From positions 62,001 to 126,000 of the forward strand of contig NZ_PVTE01000014.1 of the NCBI RefSeq assembly GCF_003002825.1: DNA of 64,000 nucleotides. Direction: 5' to 3'. This DNA comes from Spirosoma oryzae (GTDB lineage: Bacteria; Bacteroidota; Bacteroidia; Cytophagales; Spirosomataceae). Position numbers and translations under genes: made by a program. How positions within the stretch are numbered: the stretch's first letter is position 1; the number at the start of each line of letters is the position of its first letter. Shown here piece by piece: positions 15,542 to 24,243 of the stretch. The notes below the pieces were generated by a model, which was given only the letters and a program-made list of their open reading frames with translations, did not search any database and was not told the origin of the DNA.

Positions 15542-17284
15542 TTAAACTTTCTTCTTTGCCAAATCCGCGATGTACTCCGACGTGCGCATCGAACTGGCCA
15601 GAATCGTCCAGGTAACGTTTTTATCGCCCTGCGAGGGGAACGGAGCCGCGTCGACGATGAACAGGTTTTTCACGTCGTGCGCCTGCTGGTAGCCGTTCAG
15701 CACCGAGTTTTTCGGGTCTTTCCCCATACGCGCCGTACCGACCTCGTGAATGATTTTGCCGGGTGCTTCCAGTCCGTAGTTCGTCTCGGCACCGGGCTTG
15801 TTGCCCAGGGCAATACCACCGGCCGCGTGGATAATCTCTTCGAACGTATCCTGCATGTGCTTCGCCTGCTTGATCTCGTAGTCCGACCATTTGTAGTTGA
15901 AGCGCAGCACCGGGATACCGTATTTGTCGACCACGTTGGGATCGATTTCGCAGTAGTTACTTTCGAGCGGTACCGGCTCACCCCGACCGGCCATACCGAT
16001 GTAGGCACCGTAGAACCGGCGGTAGTCGTCTTTCAGGCTGGCACCGTAGCCACCACCCGGCTTTTTCGAGCCATCACGGGCGGCCAGCATGCCGTTCATC
16101 GCTTCGATACCCCAGCCGAAACCGTAGGCCGGCATACCCATGCCACCCCAGTATTCGATGTGGTACCCACGCGGGAAATCCAGTTTCTTGTTGTCGAGCC
16201 ACCAGGGCGTGAAGACGTGCATACCACCGACACCGTCTTCGTTGTACCGCTTCCGGTCCATCAGCGCCGGGATAAAGGCCGACCGGCTGGCACCGGTGGA
16301 GTCGTTGATGTACTTACCGACCACGCCACTACTATTGGCCAATCCGTTGGGGAACCGACCCGATTTCGAGTTGAGCAGCAGCCGCGCCGTTTCACCCGCA
16401 CTAGCCGCCAGCACCACCGTTTTCGCCTTGATCGTCACCTCCTGCAACGTCTGCGTATCGACGTAACTCACGCCCGTACACAGGCCCGACGCCGGATCGG
16501 TCAGCACTTCGCGGACCATGGCTCCATTGATAAGCGTAACGTTACCCGTTTTCATGGCTGGCTTCACCAGTACCGACGACGACGAGAAATCGGCATAGGC
16601 CTGACACGCCCGCCCACACTGACTACAGTAAAAACACTGGCCACGCTCGTCGTTGATGGGCTTGGTCAGAATCGATAGCCGGGACGGGATAACGGGAATA
16701 CCGATACTACGGGCACCTTTGCGAATCATCAGCTCGTGCAGACGCGGCTTGGGTGGGGGCAGGAAAAAGCCATCGGGCTCCGACGGCATGTTTTCTACCG
16801 ACCCGAACACCCCGATCAACTTATCGACGCGGTCGTAGAATGGTTTGAGGTCGTCGTAACCGATTGGCCAGTCTTCGCCGATACCGGTCATGGTTTTACG
16901 CCGGAAATCATCGGGAGCAAAGCGGAGCGAAATACGGCCCCAGTGGTTCGTACGACCACCCAGCATCCGCGACCGGAACCAGTGAAACTCAGTGCCTTTG
17001 GCGGTCGTGTACGGTTCACCTTCAATGTCCCAGCCACCCCAGGCGGCATCGAAATCACCGAACGGGCGGGTCGTACTGGCACCGCGCCGGGGCGATTCCC
17101 ACGGCCATTTTAATTGGGTAATGTACTTTGGGTCGGCAGGGTCGAAATAACCACCGGCTTCGAGCAGCACGACTTTTGCCCCTGATTTGGCAAGCGAGTA
17201 GGCGGCCATACCCCCACCGGCTCCCGAACCAACGATGGCTACATCGTATTCTACCGGGGCTTTTTTGATCTGAAAGGGATCCAT
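15542..17284 (-). CDS. GMC family oxidoreductase (FAD flavoprotein, gluconate-dehydrogenase-like)
   Basis: A 580-aa FAD enzyme oxidising an alcohol/sugar substrate. The ADP-binding fold is at residues ~15-45 (YDVAIVGSGAGGGMAAYSLA, ending VVLLEAGG), GMC signature region around GGRTNHWGRISLRF, and the C-terminal catalytic/FAD segment FIVDAAPFPSQGDKNVTWTI. A cysteine-rich stretch CxxCxxCxxxC (about residue 215; QCFYCSQCGRAC) is typical of bacterial members and might hold a metal cluster. The ATG at 17284 (MDPFQIKKAPVEYD) fits; an upstream ATG adds 24 unrelated residues. Partner: subunit 3 at 14398-15036. Confidence 0.92.
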   Translation of the reverse strand: MDPFQIKKAPVEYDVAIVGSGAGGGMAAYSLAKSGAKVVLLEAGGYFDPADPKYITQLKWPWESPRRGASTTRPFGDFDAAWGGWDIEGEPYTTAKGTEFHWFRSRMLGGRTNHWGRISLRFAPDDFRRKTMTGIGEDWPIGYDDLKPFYDRVDKLIGVFGSVENMPSEPDGFFLPPPKPRLHELMIRKGARSIGIPVIPSRLSILTKPINDERGQCFYCSQCGRACQAYADFSSSSVLVKPAMKTGNVTLINGAMVREVLTDPASGLCTGVSYVDTQTLQEVTIKAKTVVLAASAGETARLLLNSKSGRFPNGLANSSGVVGKYINDSTGASRSAFIPALMDRKRYNEDGVGGMHVFTPWWLDNKKLDFPRGYHIEYWGGMGMPAYGFGWGIEAMNGMLAARDGSKKPGGGYGASLKDDYRRFYGAYIGMAGRGEPVPLESNYCEIDPNVVDKYGIPVLRFNYKWSDYEIKQAKHMQDTFEEIIHAAGGIALGNKPGAETNYGLEAPGKIIHEVGTARMGKDPKNSVLNGYQQAHDVKNLFIVDAAPFPSQGDKNVTWTILASSMRTSEYIADLAKKKV

Positions 17285-17488
17285 ACAACTAGTTGAGATT
17301 AGAAATAGACAGCAGGCTGTCGAAACAGCACGACTAAAATAAAGGTCGGCGGCCAATTACGGGCGCACCGACCTCTGACTTCTATGAGTACAAGCCAAAT
17401 TTACCCTCGACATACTCATTATTTACCCAAAACGACCCTATTTTGATCAAAGTATGTATACCTGACAATTAGGTAGCCTGGTAGTTAT

Positions 17489-17590
17489 GTAGCCTGAACG
17501 CCCACGTCCGGGTGGCCGTCAGGCCAATTGATTCAGGCGGCAGCTTTTTAGGCCGCTTTGCGTCCACCCGGACCTGGAGGTCCAGGCTAC
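17489..17590. repeat. 102-bp dispersed palindromic element, copy 1
   Basis: Starts GTAGCCTG and ends CAGGCTAC; the outer ~27 nt on each side are imperfect inverted copies that include CCGGGTGG / CCACCCGG. A second copy of the same length is at 63243-63344. The right arm has its own inner palindrome (CCTGGAGGTCCAGG). It lies behind the stop of no gene but between the GMC gene's promoter side and the PhyH stop. Extra GTAGCCTG fragments flank it (17474, 17600). Confidence 0.8.
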
Positions 17591-17610
17591 ACACCGGCTA
17601 GGCTACACAG

Positions 17611-18597
17611 CTACCAGCTGTCCAGGCCCAGCAGCCGACGGCCTAGTGGGGACAGTTCGGCGGTTGCGTAGCGCGACTGCTCCCAGCCACGCGGATCGCC
17701 GGGAAACGCGTAGCCTTCGGGCGCGATCCGGTCACGCCACGACCGAATCCGCCATTGCCGTAACTCCTCGTTTGTTTCTTCAGCCGGCATCATCGAAACG
17801 TATTGCGCCAGCCGGACCTTTCCGGTCGATCGATTGGGCCGGATACCGTGGGGAAGCGTACTGTTGAAGATCAACAGATCACCCGCGTTCATTTTCACTT
17901 TGACCAGCTTGTCCTCAAAGTCCGAAATGTCAGGGCGGAACCGGTTGCGGTCGGCGGGTTGCGTCAGCTTCCAGGTATCGTAGGTGCGGTACAGTTCGGG
18001 AATGCACTGAAAGCCACCCATGTTTTCATCGGTCTGATCGGCCAGTGCCAGCACGCCCTGCACGTTCTGCGGACGCGTTTCGGGGTCGTAGTCCCAGTGA
18101 ATAAAGCCTTTGAACGTGTCCTGTGGACGGAGCGGCAGGTTCAGATTCGCCCGGTCGATGGTGACCCACAGCTTCTCCGTTCCCCAGATGTCGACGAACG
18201 CGTCGTACACCCGTTGTGTCTGCCGGTTGGCCCATTCGTACGGGTGGTTGTACAGTTCGACCATCCCACTACCGACCAGCTCTTTCATCTGCATTTCGGC
18301 GCGGGGTGGCGCATACCAGGTCGATGGATCGTTGGGCTCTTTCTCTTCAAACTCCCACAGCAGATCGGCCAGTTGCTGCGCCTGTTCGCGCGGCACCGCG
18401 TTGGAAATGACGATATAGCCATTTTCCACCCAGAACTGCCAGTCGGCCTCCGACAGCACGCGCAATGGCATTCCGTTGGAACGATCGTTCAGTTTGAGGT
18501 GACTACTCTTGGCCGTCGACGGGTTGCCGGGAATATCTTTATGTGCGTTGTTGGGTACCATCGTCGGGGCCATCGTCTGCTGTGGTTCAGGGATCAT
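17611..18597 (-). CDS. phytanoyl-CoA dioxygenase (PhyH) family protein
   Basis: A 328-aa Fe(II)/2-oxoglutarate-dependent dioxygenase. The iron facial triad is visible: HWDYD (HxD) at about residue 155 and the distal His in LPHGIRPN; the 2-oxoglutarate arginine follows in GKVRLAQYVS. A ~45-residue N-terminal extension (Pro/Asn-rich) precedes the catalytic fold, which begins at LSEADWQFWVENGYIVI. Members hydroxylate diverse small molecules, so no substrate is proposed. Divergently transcribed from an AraC regulator across a 128-bp intergenic region, suggesting that regulator controls it. Confidence 0.9.
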   Translation of the reverse strand: MIPEPQQTMAPTMVPNNAHKDIPGNPSTAKSSHLKLNDRSNGMPLRVLSEADWQFWVENGYIVISNAVPREQAQQLADLLWEFEEKEPNDPSTWYAPPRAEMQMKELVGSGMVELYNHPYEWANRQTQRVYDAFVDIWGTEKLWVTIDRANLNLPLRPQDTFKGFIHWDYDPETRPQNVQGVLALADQTDENMGGFQCIPELYRTYDTWKLTQPADRNRFRPDISDFEDKLVKVKMNAGDLLIFNSTLPHGIRPNRSTGKVRLAQYVSMMPAEETNEELRQWRIRSWRDRIAPEGYAFPGDPRGWEQSRYATAELSPLGRRLLGLDSW

Positions 18598-18606
18598 CGT
18601 AGTAGT

Positions 18607-18631
18607 ATTTTGTGAATTAATACCACAAAAT
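18607..18631. promoter_or_regulatory. dyad in the PhyH-AraC divergent promoter region
   Basis: Perfect inverted repeat ATTTTGTG - 9 nt - CACAAAAT, starting 10 bp upstream of the PhyH start codon. A second dyad (CAATAG-7 nt-CTATTG, 18670-18688) lies closer to the AraC gene. Operator function is inferred from position only. Confidence 0.4.
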
Positions 18632-18725
18632 TCAGCGAACGCACTCGTCTATTGTACAACGTAACTAGCCAATAGTTGAACGCTATTGATCTTTTCGATA
18701 GCTTGACCCATAAAATAAGGCAATC

Positions 18726-19589
18726 ATGGTCAAAAAGGGGGGCGATACACTCGTTCGAGAGGAGGTCAGGCCGGACGCCGATAGTTCGTTCCGTATTCTG
18801 GTGACGCCCCACCTGAACGACTTCTATTACTGGCACTTTCACCCCGAATACGAACTGGTGTACATCGACCGGGCGGACGGCACCCGGCAGGTTGGCGACC
18901 ACCTGTCCCGGTTCACGGGTAGCGACCTGGTCCTGATCGGACCGTATATCCCGCATCTCAATTTCGACTATGGCGTCCGGACCGATTACCGCAAGGTAGT
19001 GGTGCAGGTAGGCCCTTCCTTTCTCGGTACGGGTCTGACACAAACGCCCGAGTTGACCGCCATTGGCCGGCTTTTCGAGCAGTCGCGACAGGCAATTGCG
19101 TTTGGCGAAGCGACGAAAGCTGTGATTGGTGAACGGATGCTGCGCCTGCCCGGCCTGCCTCAGTTTGCGCAGTTTGTCGAGTTGTTATCGATCTTCAATC
19201 AGTTGGCCACCGCTCCGGATGCGACCCTGCTTCATCCCCACCCCGTTGAGTCGCCCTATAGCCAACGGCAGATGGATCGCATTCAACGGGTACACGACTA
19301 TGTTGCACAGCATTACCAGCGTAAACTCGATAGTGCCGAACTCGCCGATCTGACGAATCTGACACCCGAAGCCTTCTGCCGATACATGCGTCAGATGACC
19401 CGCATGACCTTTACAGAATACGTCAATCAGTACCGCGTGCAGCAGGCCAAGCTGTTGCTGCGTCAGCAACGCAGCGTCACGGAAGCCTGTTTCAGCAGTG
19501 GTTTCGAGAGCCTGTCGTACTTCAACCGCGTCTTCCGGCGCGCAACCGGCGACAGCCCGAGGGGGTTCAAGCGTCGGTTTACGGTATGA
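18726..19589 (+). CDS. AraC family transcriptional regulator with cupin sensor
   Basis: A 287-aa one-component regulator. N-terminal cupin: HFHPEYELVYIDRADGTRQVG, then DLVLIGPYIPHLNF. C-terminal AraC DNA-binding domain with two helix-turn-helix motifs: first around LADLTNLTPEAFCRYMRQMT, second around VTEACFSSGFESLSYFNRVF, ending with the family's GDSPRGFKRRF. It faces the PhyH gene divergently and probably regulates it in response to a small ligand bound by the cupin. The inducer is unknown. Confidence 0.92.
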   Translation: MVKKGGDTLVREEVRPDADSSFRILVTPHLNDFYYWHFHPEYELVYIDRADGTRQVGDHLSRFTGSDLVLIGPYIPHLNFDYGVRTDYRKVVVQVGPSFLGTGLTQTPELTAIGRLFEQSRQAIAFGEATKAVIGERMLRLPGLPQFAQFVELLSIFNQLATAPDATLLHPHPVESPYSQRQMDRIQRVHDYVAQHYQRKLDSAELADLTNLTPEAFCRYMRQMTRMTFTEYVNQYRVQQAKLLLRQQRSVTEACFSSGFESLSYFNRVFRRATGDSPRGFKRRFTV

Positions 19590-19719
19590 TGGTTTACGGT
19601 TTTCCGTATTCGGATTACGGTGGCACGTTACATGGCGACTATTCCGTACTGGATACCTTTTCATGGCCGATACGCTAACGGGCCAATTTCTGTAAACCGT
19701 AAACAGAAAACCGTTAATC
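19589..19719. repeat. inverted repeat, GTTTACGG family
   Basis: Arms GGTTTACGGTTTTCCG (from 19591) and CTGTAAACCGTAAACAGAAAACC (from 19690) are imperfect inverted copies, related to the arms at 5071-5170. The element fills the space between two convergent genes and slightly overlaps the porin's stop codon. Confidence 0.6.
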
Positions 19720-21705
19720 GAAGAGGTACCAGTCGACACCGAAGGCAAAGCCACGACGCATTTGCAGGTAGTTGGGCGCGACGAAATAACCGGGTTGTAG
19801 GACGCCCTGATTAGCGTGGGTCAGCTTAACAAACAGACGCGTCCGATTGACCCGCAGGTTGGCGTACAGATCGGCAAGGATGTAGCCTTCTACCTGCTGA
19901 CTGTTTTGCAGGTAAAACTGCTGGGTAATGGGCATGTAGGCGTTGGCGTAGTAAGGCGACTTGTAATGCAGATCGACCCCCACCTGAATGTACAGCGCCT
20001 TGGCATACAGCACTTCATACTGGAAGCGGGCGTTCATGAAAAAGGGGGGCGTTTGCAGGTAACTACGGGTCGACTGCAAGGTGTAGTACGCTTGTCCCGA
20101 TGCCAGAAATTTACCAGCCGCAAGCCGGTAGCCCAGCCCTGTTTGCAGCACCGAAAACGAGCCGGATGCCTGCTGGGCAATGGCCTGCTGATCGAAATAA
20201 ACGTAATTGGTCAGCAGGTAATAATTGACTCCCGGTTCGATTTGCAGCTTGCGGTAGCGTAGGTTCAGCTTGCCGAACGCATGGTTGTAGCCCCGCAGGT
20301 TGAACCCTTCCCGTCGCCAGTTGATAATATTGCTCTGAAATCGCTCCTGCAACAGCGTTGGTTGTACGAAGATCGACGAATACCCCGCCGTCAGCAGTCG
20401 ACTCGTCAGCTGCCCCTGGAGTCGGTAGCCACCTCCGACCTGGTATTCCGCTTCGGCAGTGATCTGCGACAGACTGTCGGGGAAGTAGTAGCCCAGCCAG
20501 CCCCCCAGAAAGGTTTCAAAGCGACGGGTTTCGTATTCGTTGGATTGCGCGTATCCGGTGGCATACTGCGTGTACTGCCCATAGATTCGGTTGCGCAAGT
20601 ACGCCCGGTAGTTGAACGCCGATCCGTTCCGCTCGAAGATACCTTTGAGACCGACCTGATTTTCGAGTAACCGGAAGCGCGCGTCGAGCACTATTTTCGA
20701 TGTATCGCCCAGATTCGCTGCGGTACCCAGAATTTCCTTATAAAAGCCCGCGTTGACAGCCAGCGTCGTATCCTGATAAAAATTCTTGTGCCGTTTGTAG
20801 TCGAGTCGGTGAAAGAGCTGAATGCCTTCGGCTGGCGCAAACTGCTGGTAGATATGGTAGTCGTTACGAATTTCGCTGCTGTTAGGACTCGTGAAATAAC
20901 CATTACCAACCGAGTTTCCCGTCAAACGGGAGTTGCCGGTATAGTTATAAATGATCGTTTCCCCCGTCACCGACGTACCCGATAGCACCCCACCCTGCTC
21001 ATCGAGCGAGTGATTCATGTTGATGAAATTCGCCAGCAGCGTATACTTCTCATTCTTTGAGCGGTAATTCGTATGAATCACCCCGCTCCAGTTCTGCGCC
21101 AGTAACTTGTTGGGATCGTTGGTACCAGCTACGCCGTATTGTTTCTGCGATGTGAAGCGCTGCACGGCAAAGCCCACGTTCCAGCGCGGGGTGATGTTCT
21201 GGGCAAAATCGAAGCGAAGGATGTTCTGATTCCGCCCCCCCAGCGCTACGTACATATCCGTAAACGGCGACTTGGTGTTGTAGTATTTCACACTCAGGGG
21301 CTGATACGCGTAGGCATCGAACACCGTGTAGCCCGTCTGCGCCCCCAACTGATCGGGAACGTTGACAAACACCGGGTGCATGGGTGTACCCAGTGCGCCC
21401 AGATCCTGGTACAGATTATGGCTCCGCTGCACGTACAAAAACCGGTGCACCTCGTCCATCGTCGTATCGACGGGATACAGTGTACGCCGATTGTTCAGTA
21501 CGTCGTCTTCCAGTATATAGCGCGTCGTGGTGGGGCCGTAGATTACTTTCGTTGAGTCGTCGATTCCGGATGGCGATGTATTGGTGGTCGACATGGGCTG
21601 GGTTGCTCCGAAGCCCGTATTACCGAATCCGCCCGGAACCTGCTGCCCCCAGGCCGTTCCGACCAGACTTAACAACAGCACCAAAAAAGGTATGCATCTA
21701 TTCAT
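19714..21705 (-). CDS. putative porin (Porin_10-type outer-membrane beta-barrel)
   Basis: A 663-aa exported beta-barrel. Signal peptide MNRCIPFLVLLLSLVGTAWG. The mature chain is dominated by alternating amphipathic strands with aromatic ends (WNVGFAVQRFTSQKQYG, NRLTGNSVGN..., FRLLENQVGLKGIF) and ends in a final strand with aromatics (RRGFAFGVDWYLFD, C-terminal residues hydrophobic/aromatic as needed for barrel assembly). The pattern matches the large Bacteroidota 'putative porin' family. Transported substrate unknown. It is followed upstream on the same strand by lpxK, 61 bp away, which may be coincidence. Confidence 0.85.
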   Translation of the reverse strand: MNRCIPFLVLLLSLVGTAWGQQVPGGFGNTGFGATQPMSTTNTSPSGIDDSTKVIYGPTTTRYILEDDVLNNRRTLYPVDTTMDEVHRFLYVQRSHNLYQDLGALGTPMHPVFVNVPDQLGAQTGYTVFDAYAYQPLSVKYYNTKSPFTDMYVALGGRNQNILRFDFAQNITPRWNVGFAVQRFTSQKQYGVAGTNDPNKLLAQNWSGVIHTNYRSKNEKYTLLANFINMNHSLDEQGGVLSGTSVTGETIIYNYTGNSRLTGNSVGNGYFTSPNSSEIRNDYHIYQQFAPAEGIQLFHRLDYKRHKNFYQDTTLAVNAGFYKEILGTAANLGDTSKIVLDARFRLLENQVGLKGIFERNGSAFNYRAYLRNRIYGQYTQYATGYAQSNEYETRRFETFLGGWLGYYFPDSLSQITAEAEYQVGGGYRLQGQLTSRLLTAGYSSIFVQPTLLQERFQSNIINWRREGFNLRGYNHAFGKLNLRYRKLQIEPGVNYYLLTNYVYFDQQAIAQQASGSFSVLQTGLGYRLAAGKFLASGQAYYTLQSTRSYLQTPPFFMNARFQYEVLYAKALYIQVGVDLHYKSPYYANAYMPITQQFYLQNSQQVEGYILADLYANLRVNRTRLFVKLTHANQGVLQPGYFVAPNYLQMRRGFAFGVDWYLFD

Positions 21706-21766
21706 TGACTCAAAAGTACGGCAAAAGCGGCTGTTCCTAGAAGACCGGTGCGCGTGTTAGTTTTTT

Positions 21767-22816
21767 TTAAGAGTTAGCGTCGAACGCAGCCAGCAACTGA
21801 TCGAACTGCCGGGCAGAATCGGGCAAAAAACGGACCGCTATCGGCAGGTAATAGAGCGGTAACGTCGCCCGTTCGTCCGGGGTCAGGAGCGCGTCGAGCT
21901 TGACCCAGTCTTTTTCCGTCGTCAGCAACGATGTCCCAGCCGGTAGCGCAGCCAACAGGCGATCCAGATCAGCACGCTGGTAGGCATAGTGATCGGCAAA
22001 GCGGTGATGCTTGTGCATAGTGAAGGACTGCCGTACGTACGCATCCAGCGGATCGGCGTTAGCCAATCCGGACACAAGCACGACGTTTTGGCGCGTATCG
22101 TCCGACCGATGCGTTGCAAACGCAACCGGCTGTCCGTAGTGCAGACCCGCAAATAGCACCGGTACATCCGCCCGGCTATAGCGACGCACAGCCTGCTTAA
22201 TCCGCTCCTGTTCGTCGGCGGAGAGGGCATCGGGGCATTTTGTGATGATGACCGCATCGGCCCGATTCGCGCCCGACCGGCTTTCGCGCAGCCGCCCCGC
22301 CGGAAACGGATAGTCGGTATAGAACGGCCGGTTAAAGTCCGACAGCAGCAGATTCAGGTGCGGGTCGACGGCCCGGTGCTGGTAGGCATCGTCGAGCAAA
22401 ACCTGTCGTAGCTGCGGGAACAGTTGCTGCATCTGCCGAAGCGCGTCGGCACGTCGCTCACCCACGCACACCCGAATCAGGTGCCCGAATTTCCGGTAAA
22501 TCTGTAAGGGTTCGTCCCCCAGCGTTTGGGCGGTATCCGTATTGGCAGCCACACGAAAGCCGCTGGTTTTTCGGCCATAGCCCCGACTCAACGTGGCGGT
22601 TTCTGGCAATTGACCAGTGTCTTGCGGAAGGTACCGTTTAATCAAAAACTCAACCAGGGGTGTCTTTCCCGTCCCACCTACGGTAAGGTTTCCCACGCTG
22701 ATTACGCGAAGCGCAGGCCGTTCTTTTTTAAATAATCCATTGTCATAGAATGCATTACGCACCCGCATGACGCTTCCGTACAGATACCCCAGGGGAACCA
22801 GTATGTTACCACTCAC
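21767..22816 (-). CDS. lpxK: tetraacyldisaccharide 4'-kinase (lipid A biosynthesis)
   Basis: Membrane-associated kinase that phosphorylates the 4' position of the lipid A precursor disaccharide. The P-loop is in SVGNLTVGGTGKTPLVEFLI (residues ~40-60). TLSRGYGRKTSGF and LLDDAYQHRAVDP (normally DDGFQH; here DDAYQH) are the other family motifs. Length 349 aa is normal. Divergent from menC with 98 bp between the start codons. Confidence 0.93.
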   Translation of the reverse strand: MSGNILVPLGYLYGSVMRVRNAFYDNGLFKKERPALRVISVGNLTVGGTGKTPLVEFLIKRYLPQDTGQLPETATLSRGYGRKTSGFRVAANTDTAQTLGDEPLQIYRKFGHLIRVCVGERRADALRQMQQLFPQLRQVLLDDAYQHRAVDPHLNLLLSDFNRPFYTDYPFPAGRLRESRSGANRADAVIITKCPDALSADEQERIKQAVRRYSRADVPVLFAGLHYGQPVAFATHRSDDTRQNVVLVSGLANADPLDAYVRQSFTMHKHHRFADHYAYQRADLDRLLAALPAGTSLLTTEKDWVKLDALLTPDERATLPLYYLPIAVRFLPDSARQFDQLLAAFDANS

Positions 22817-22914
22817 TGCCTGTCGACCTAATAATTTCGTAACATTGCTCTTGCTGAGCAGTCAAAAGTAGTACTTTTAGGGTTGCAGAATCTCCTCCTC
22901 CCTTCACCTGTCTG

Positions 22915-24021
22915 ATGAGTCTAAAGGCCGACTACCTGAAACATACGTTGCATTTTCGCTTCGAAGCGGGTACGTCGCGCGGGACGCTGACTGAAAAAAC
23001 GTCGTACATCGTTCGGTTGTATGATACCACCGATCCAACGGTTATTGGGTACGGCGAATGCGGACCGCTGGTGGGCCTGAGTTACGACGATCGACCCGAT
23101 TTTGAATCGCAGTTGCAGGACTACTGTCAGCAGTTTACCGACCTCGATCTGCAACTGTTCAGCTGGAATATTCCCATCATTCTGAATCAGCTGATCGAGC
23201 CAACGTTTCCCAGTATTCTGTTTGGCTTTGAAACGGCCATGCACGATTTTCTGGCGGGCGGTCAGCGGATACTGTTTCCATCCGATTTCACCAACGGCAC
23301 CCGCAATCTGCCGATCAACGGCCTGATCTGGATGGGCAGTGAATCGTTTATGCGGCAGCAGATTGATGAGAAACTCGCAGCCGGTTATACAACCATCAAG
23401 CTGAAGATTGGCGCTATCGACTTCGAGCAGGAATGCGACCTCCTGGCCATGATTCGCAGTCAGTATACGGCGGAACAGATTACGTTGCGGGTCGACGCCA
23501 ACGGCGCGTTTTCGCCCGACGAAGCGATGCGCAAGCTGGAACGGCTGGCAACGTATCAGCTGCATTCCATCGAGCAGCCCGTCCGGGCAGGGCAACCGGA
23601 CCTGATGGCCGATCTCTGCCGCAGTACCCCCGTACCGATTGCACTCGACGAAGAGCTGATCGGCCAAATGGAGTACATGCACAAGTTCCGGCTGCTGCGG
23701 AAGATTCAGCCCCAGTATATTATCCTGAAGCCAACGTTGCTGGGTGGCATGCGCCACTGCGACGAATGGATCGAACTGGCCGGCCGGCTCAACATCGACT
23801 GGTGGATTACTTCGGCGCTAGAGTCGAACATCGGGTTGAATGCCATTGCGCAGTATACGGCCCAATTCCGTAACCTCGCCCCACAAGGACTGGGTACCGG
23901 GCAACTCTACCACAACAACATCGACAGCCCACTCACAATCGTCGCTGGTACACTTCACTACAATCCCGCCCAACGCTGGGATTTCAGCACCCTGTCGGAG
24001 CTGAAATCGGCCAGGGACTAG
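22915..24021 (+). CDS. menC: o-succinylbenzoate synthase (enolase superfamily)
   Basis: A 368-aa member of the muconate-lactonizing subgroup of the enolase superfamily. Catalytic residues are visible in order: KLKIG (KxK), the metal ligands in RVDANGAF, EQPVRAGQ and ALDEEL, and the second lysine in ILKPTLLGGM. In Bacteroidota this type is annotated as MenC, which dehydrates SHCHC to o-succinylbenzoate in menaquinone synthesis. Dipeptide epimerases share these motifs, and no other men genes are nearby, so the assignment rests on family resemblance. Confidence 0.82.
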   Translation: MSLKADYLKHTLHFRFEAGTSRGTLTEKTSYIVRLYDTTDPTVIGYGECGPLVGLSYDDRPDFESQLQDYCQQFTDLDLQLFSWNIPIILNQLIEPTFPSILFGFETAMHDFLAGGQRILFPSDFTNGTRNLPINGLIWMGSESFMRQQIDEKLAAGYTTIKLKIGAIDFEQECDLLAMIRSQYTAEQITLRVDANGAFSPDEAMRKLERLATYQLHSIEQPVRAGQPDLMADLCRSTPVPIALDEELIGQMEYMHKFRLLRKIQPQYIILKPTLLGGMRHCDEWIELAGRLNIDWWITSALESNIGLNAIAQYTAQFRNLAPQGLGTGQLYHNNIDSPLTIVAGTLHYNPAQRWDFSTLSELKSARD

Positions 24022-24067
24022 CATTCCGCCAGTCGGAACTGCCTAAAACCAGTCCGGATCTTCACCT

Positions 24068-24132
24068 AGGTCTGTGAAGACACAGACCTGCATGCAACAG
24101 CTACCGCAAGGGGTCTGTGTCTTCACAGACCT
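24068..24132. repeat. double-hairpin repeat, AGGTCTGTG family
   Basis: Two small hairpins in opposite orientation: AGGTCTGTG-AAGA-CACAGACCT (24068-24089) and GGTCTGTG-TCTT-CACAGACC (24112-24131). The two also pair with each other over about 21 nt, so alternative folds exist. Located behind menC, near a TCCTGTTCATCCTGTGAATC-type tract (24187-24212). Could terminate both convergent transcripts. Confidence 0.75.
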
Positions 24133-24243
24133 GGGAGATCGCTACAGACCTTGGAGACATGAGAAATCAGCAAGTTCCGGCGCTAAATCCTGTTCATCCT
24201 GTGAATCCTGTCAAAAAACTTGTCAGTACCCACAAACGTCTTT

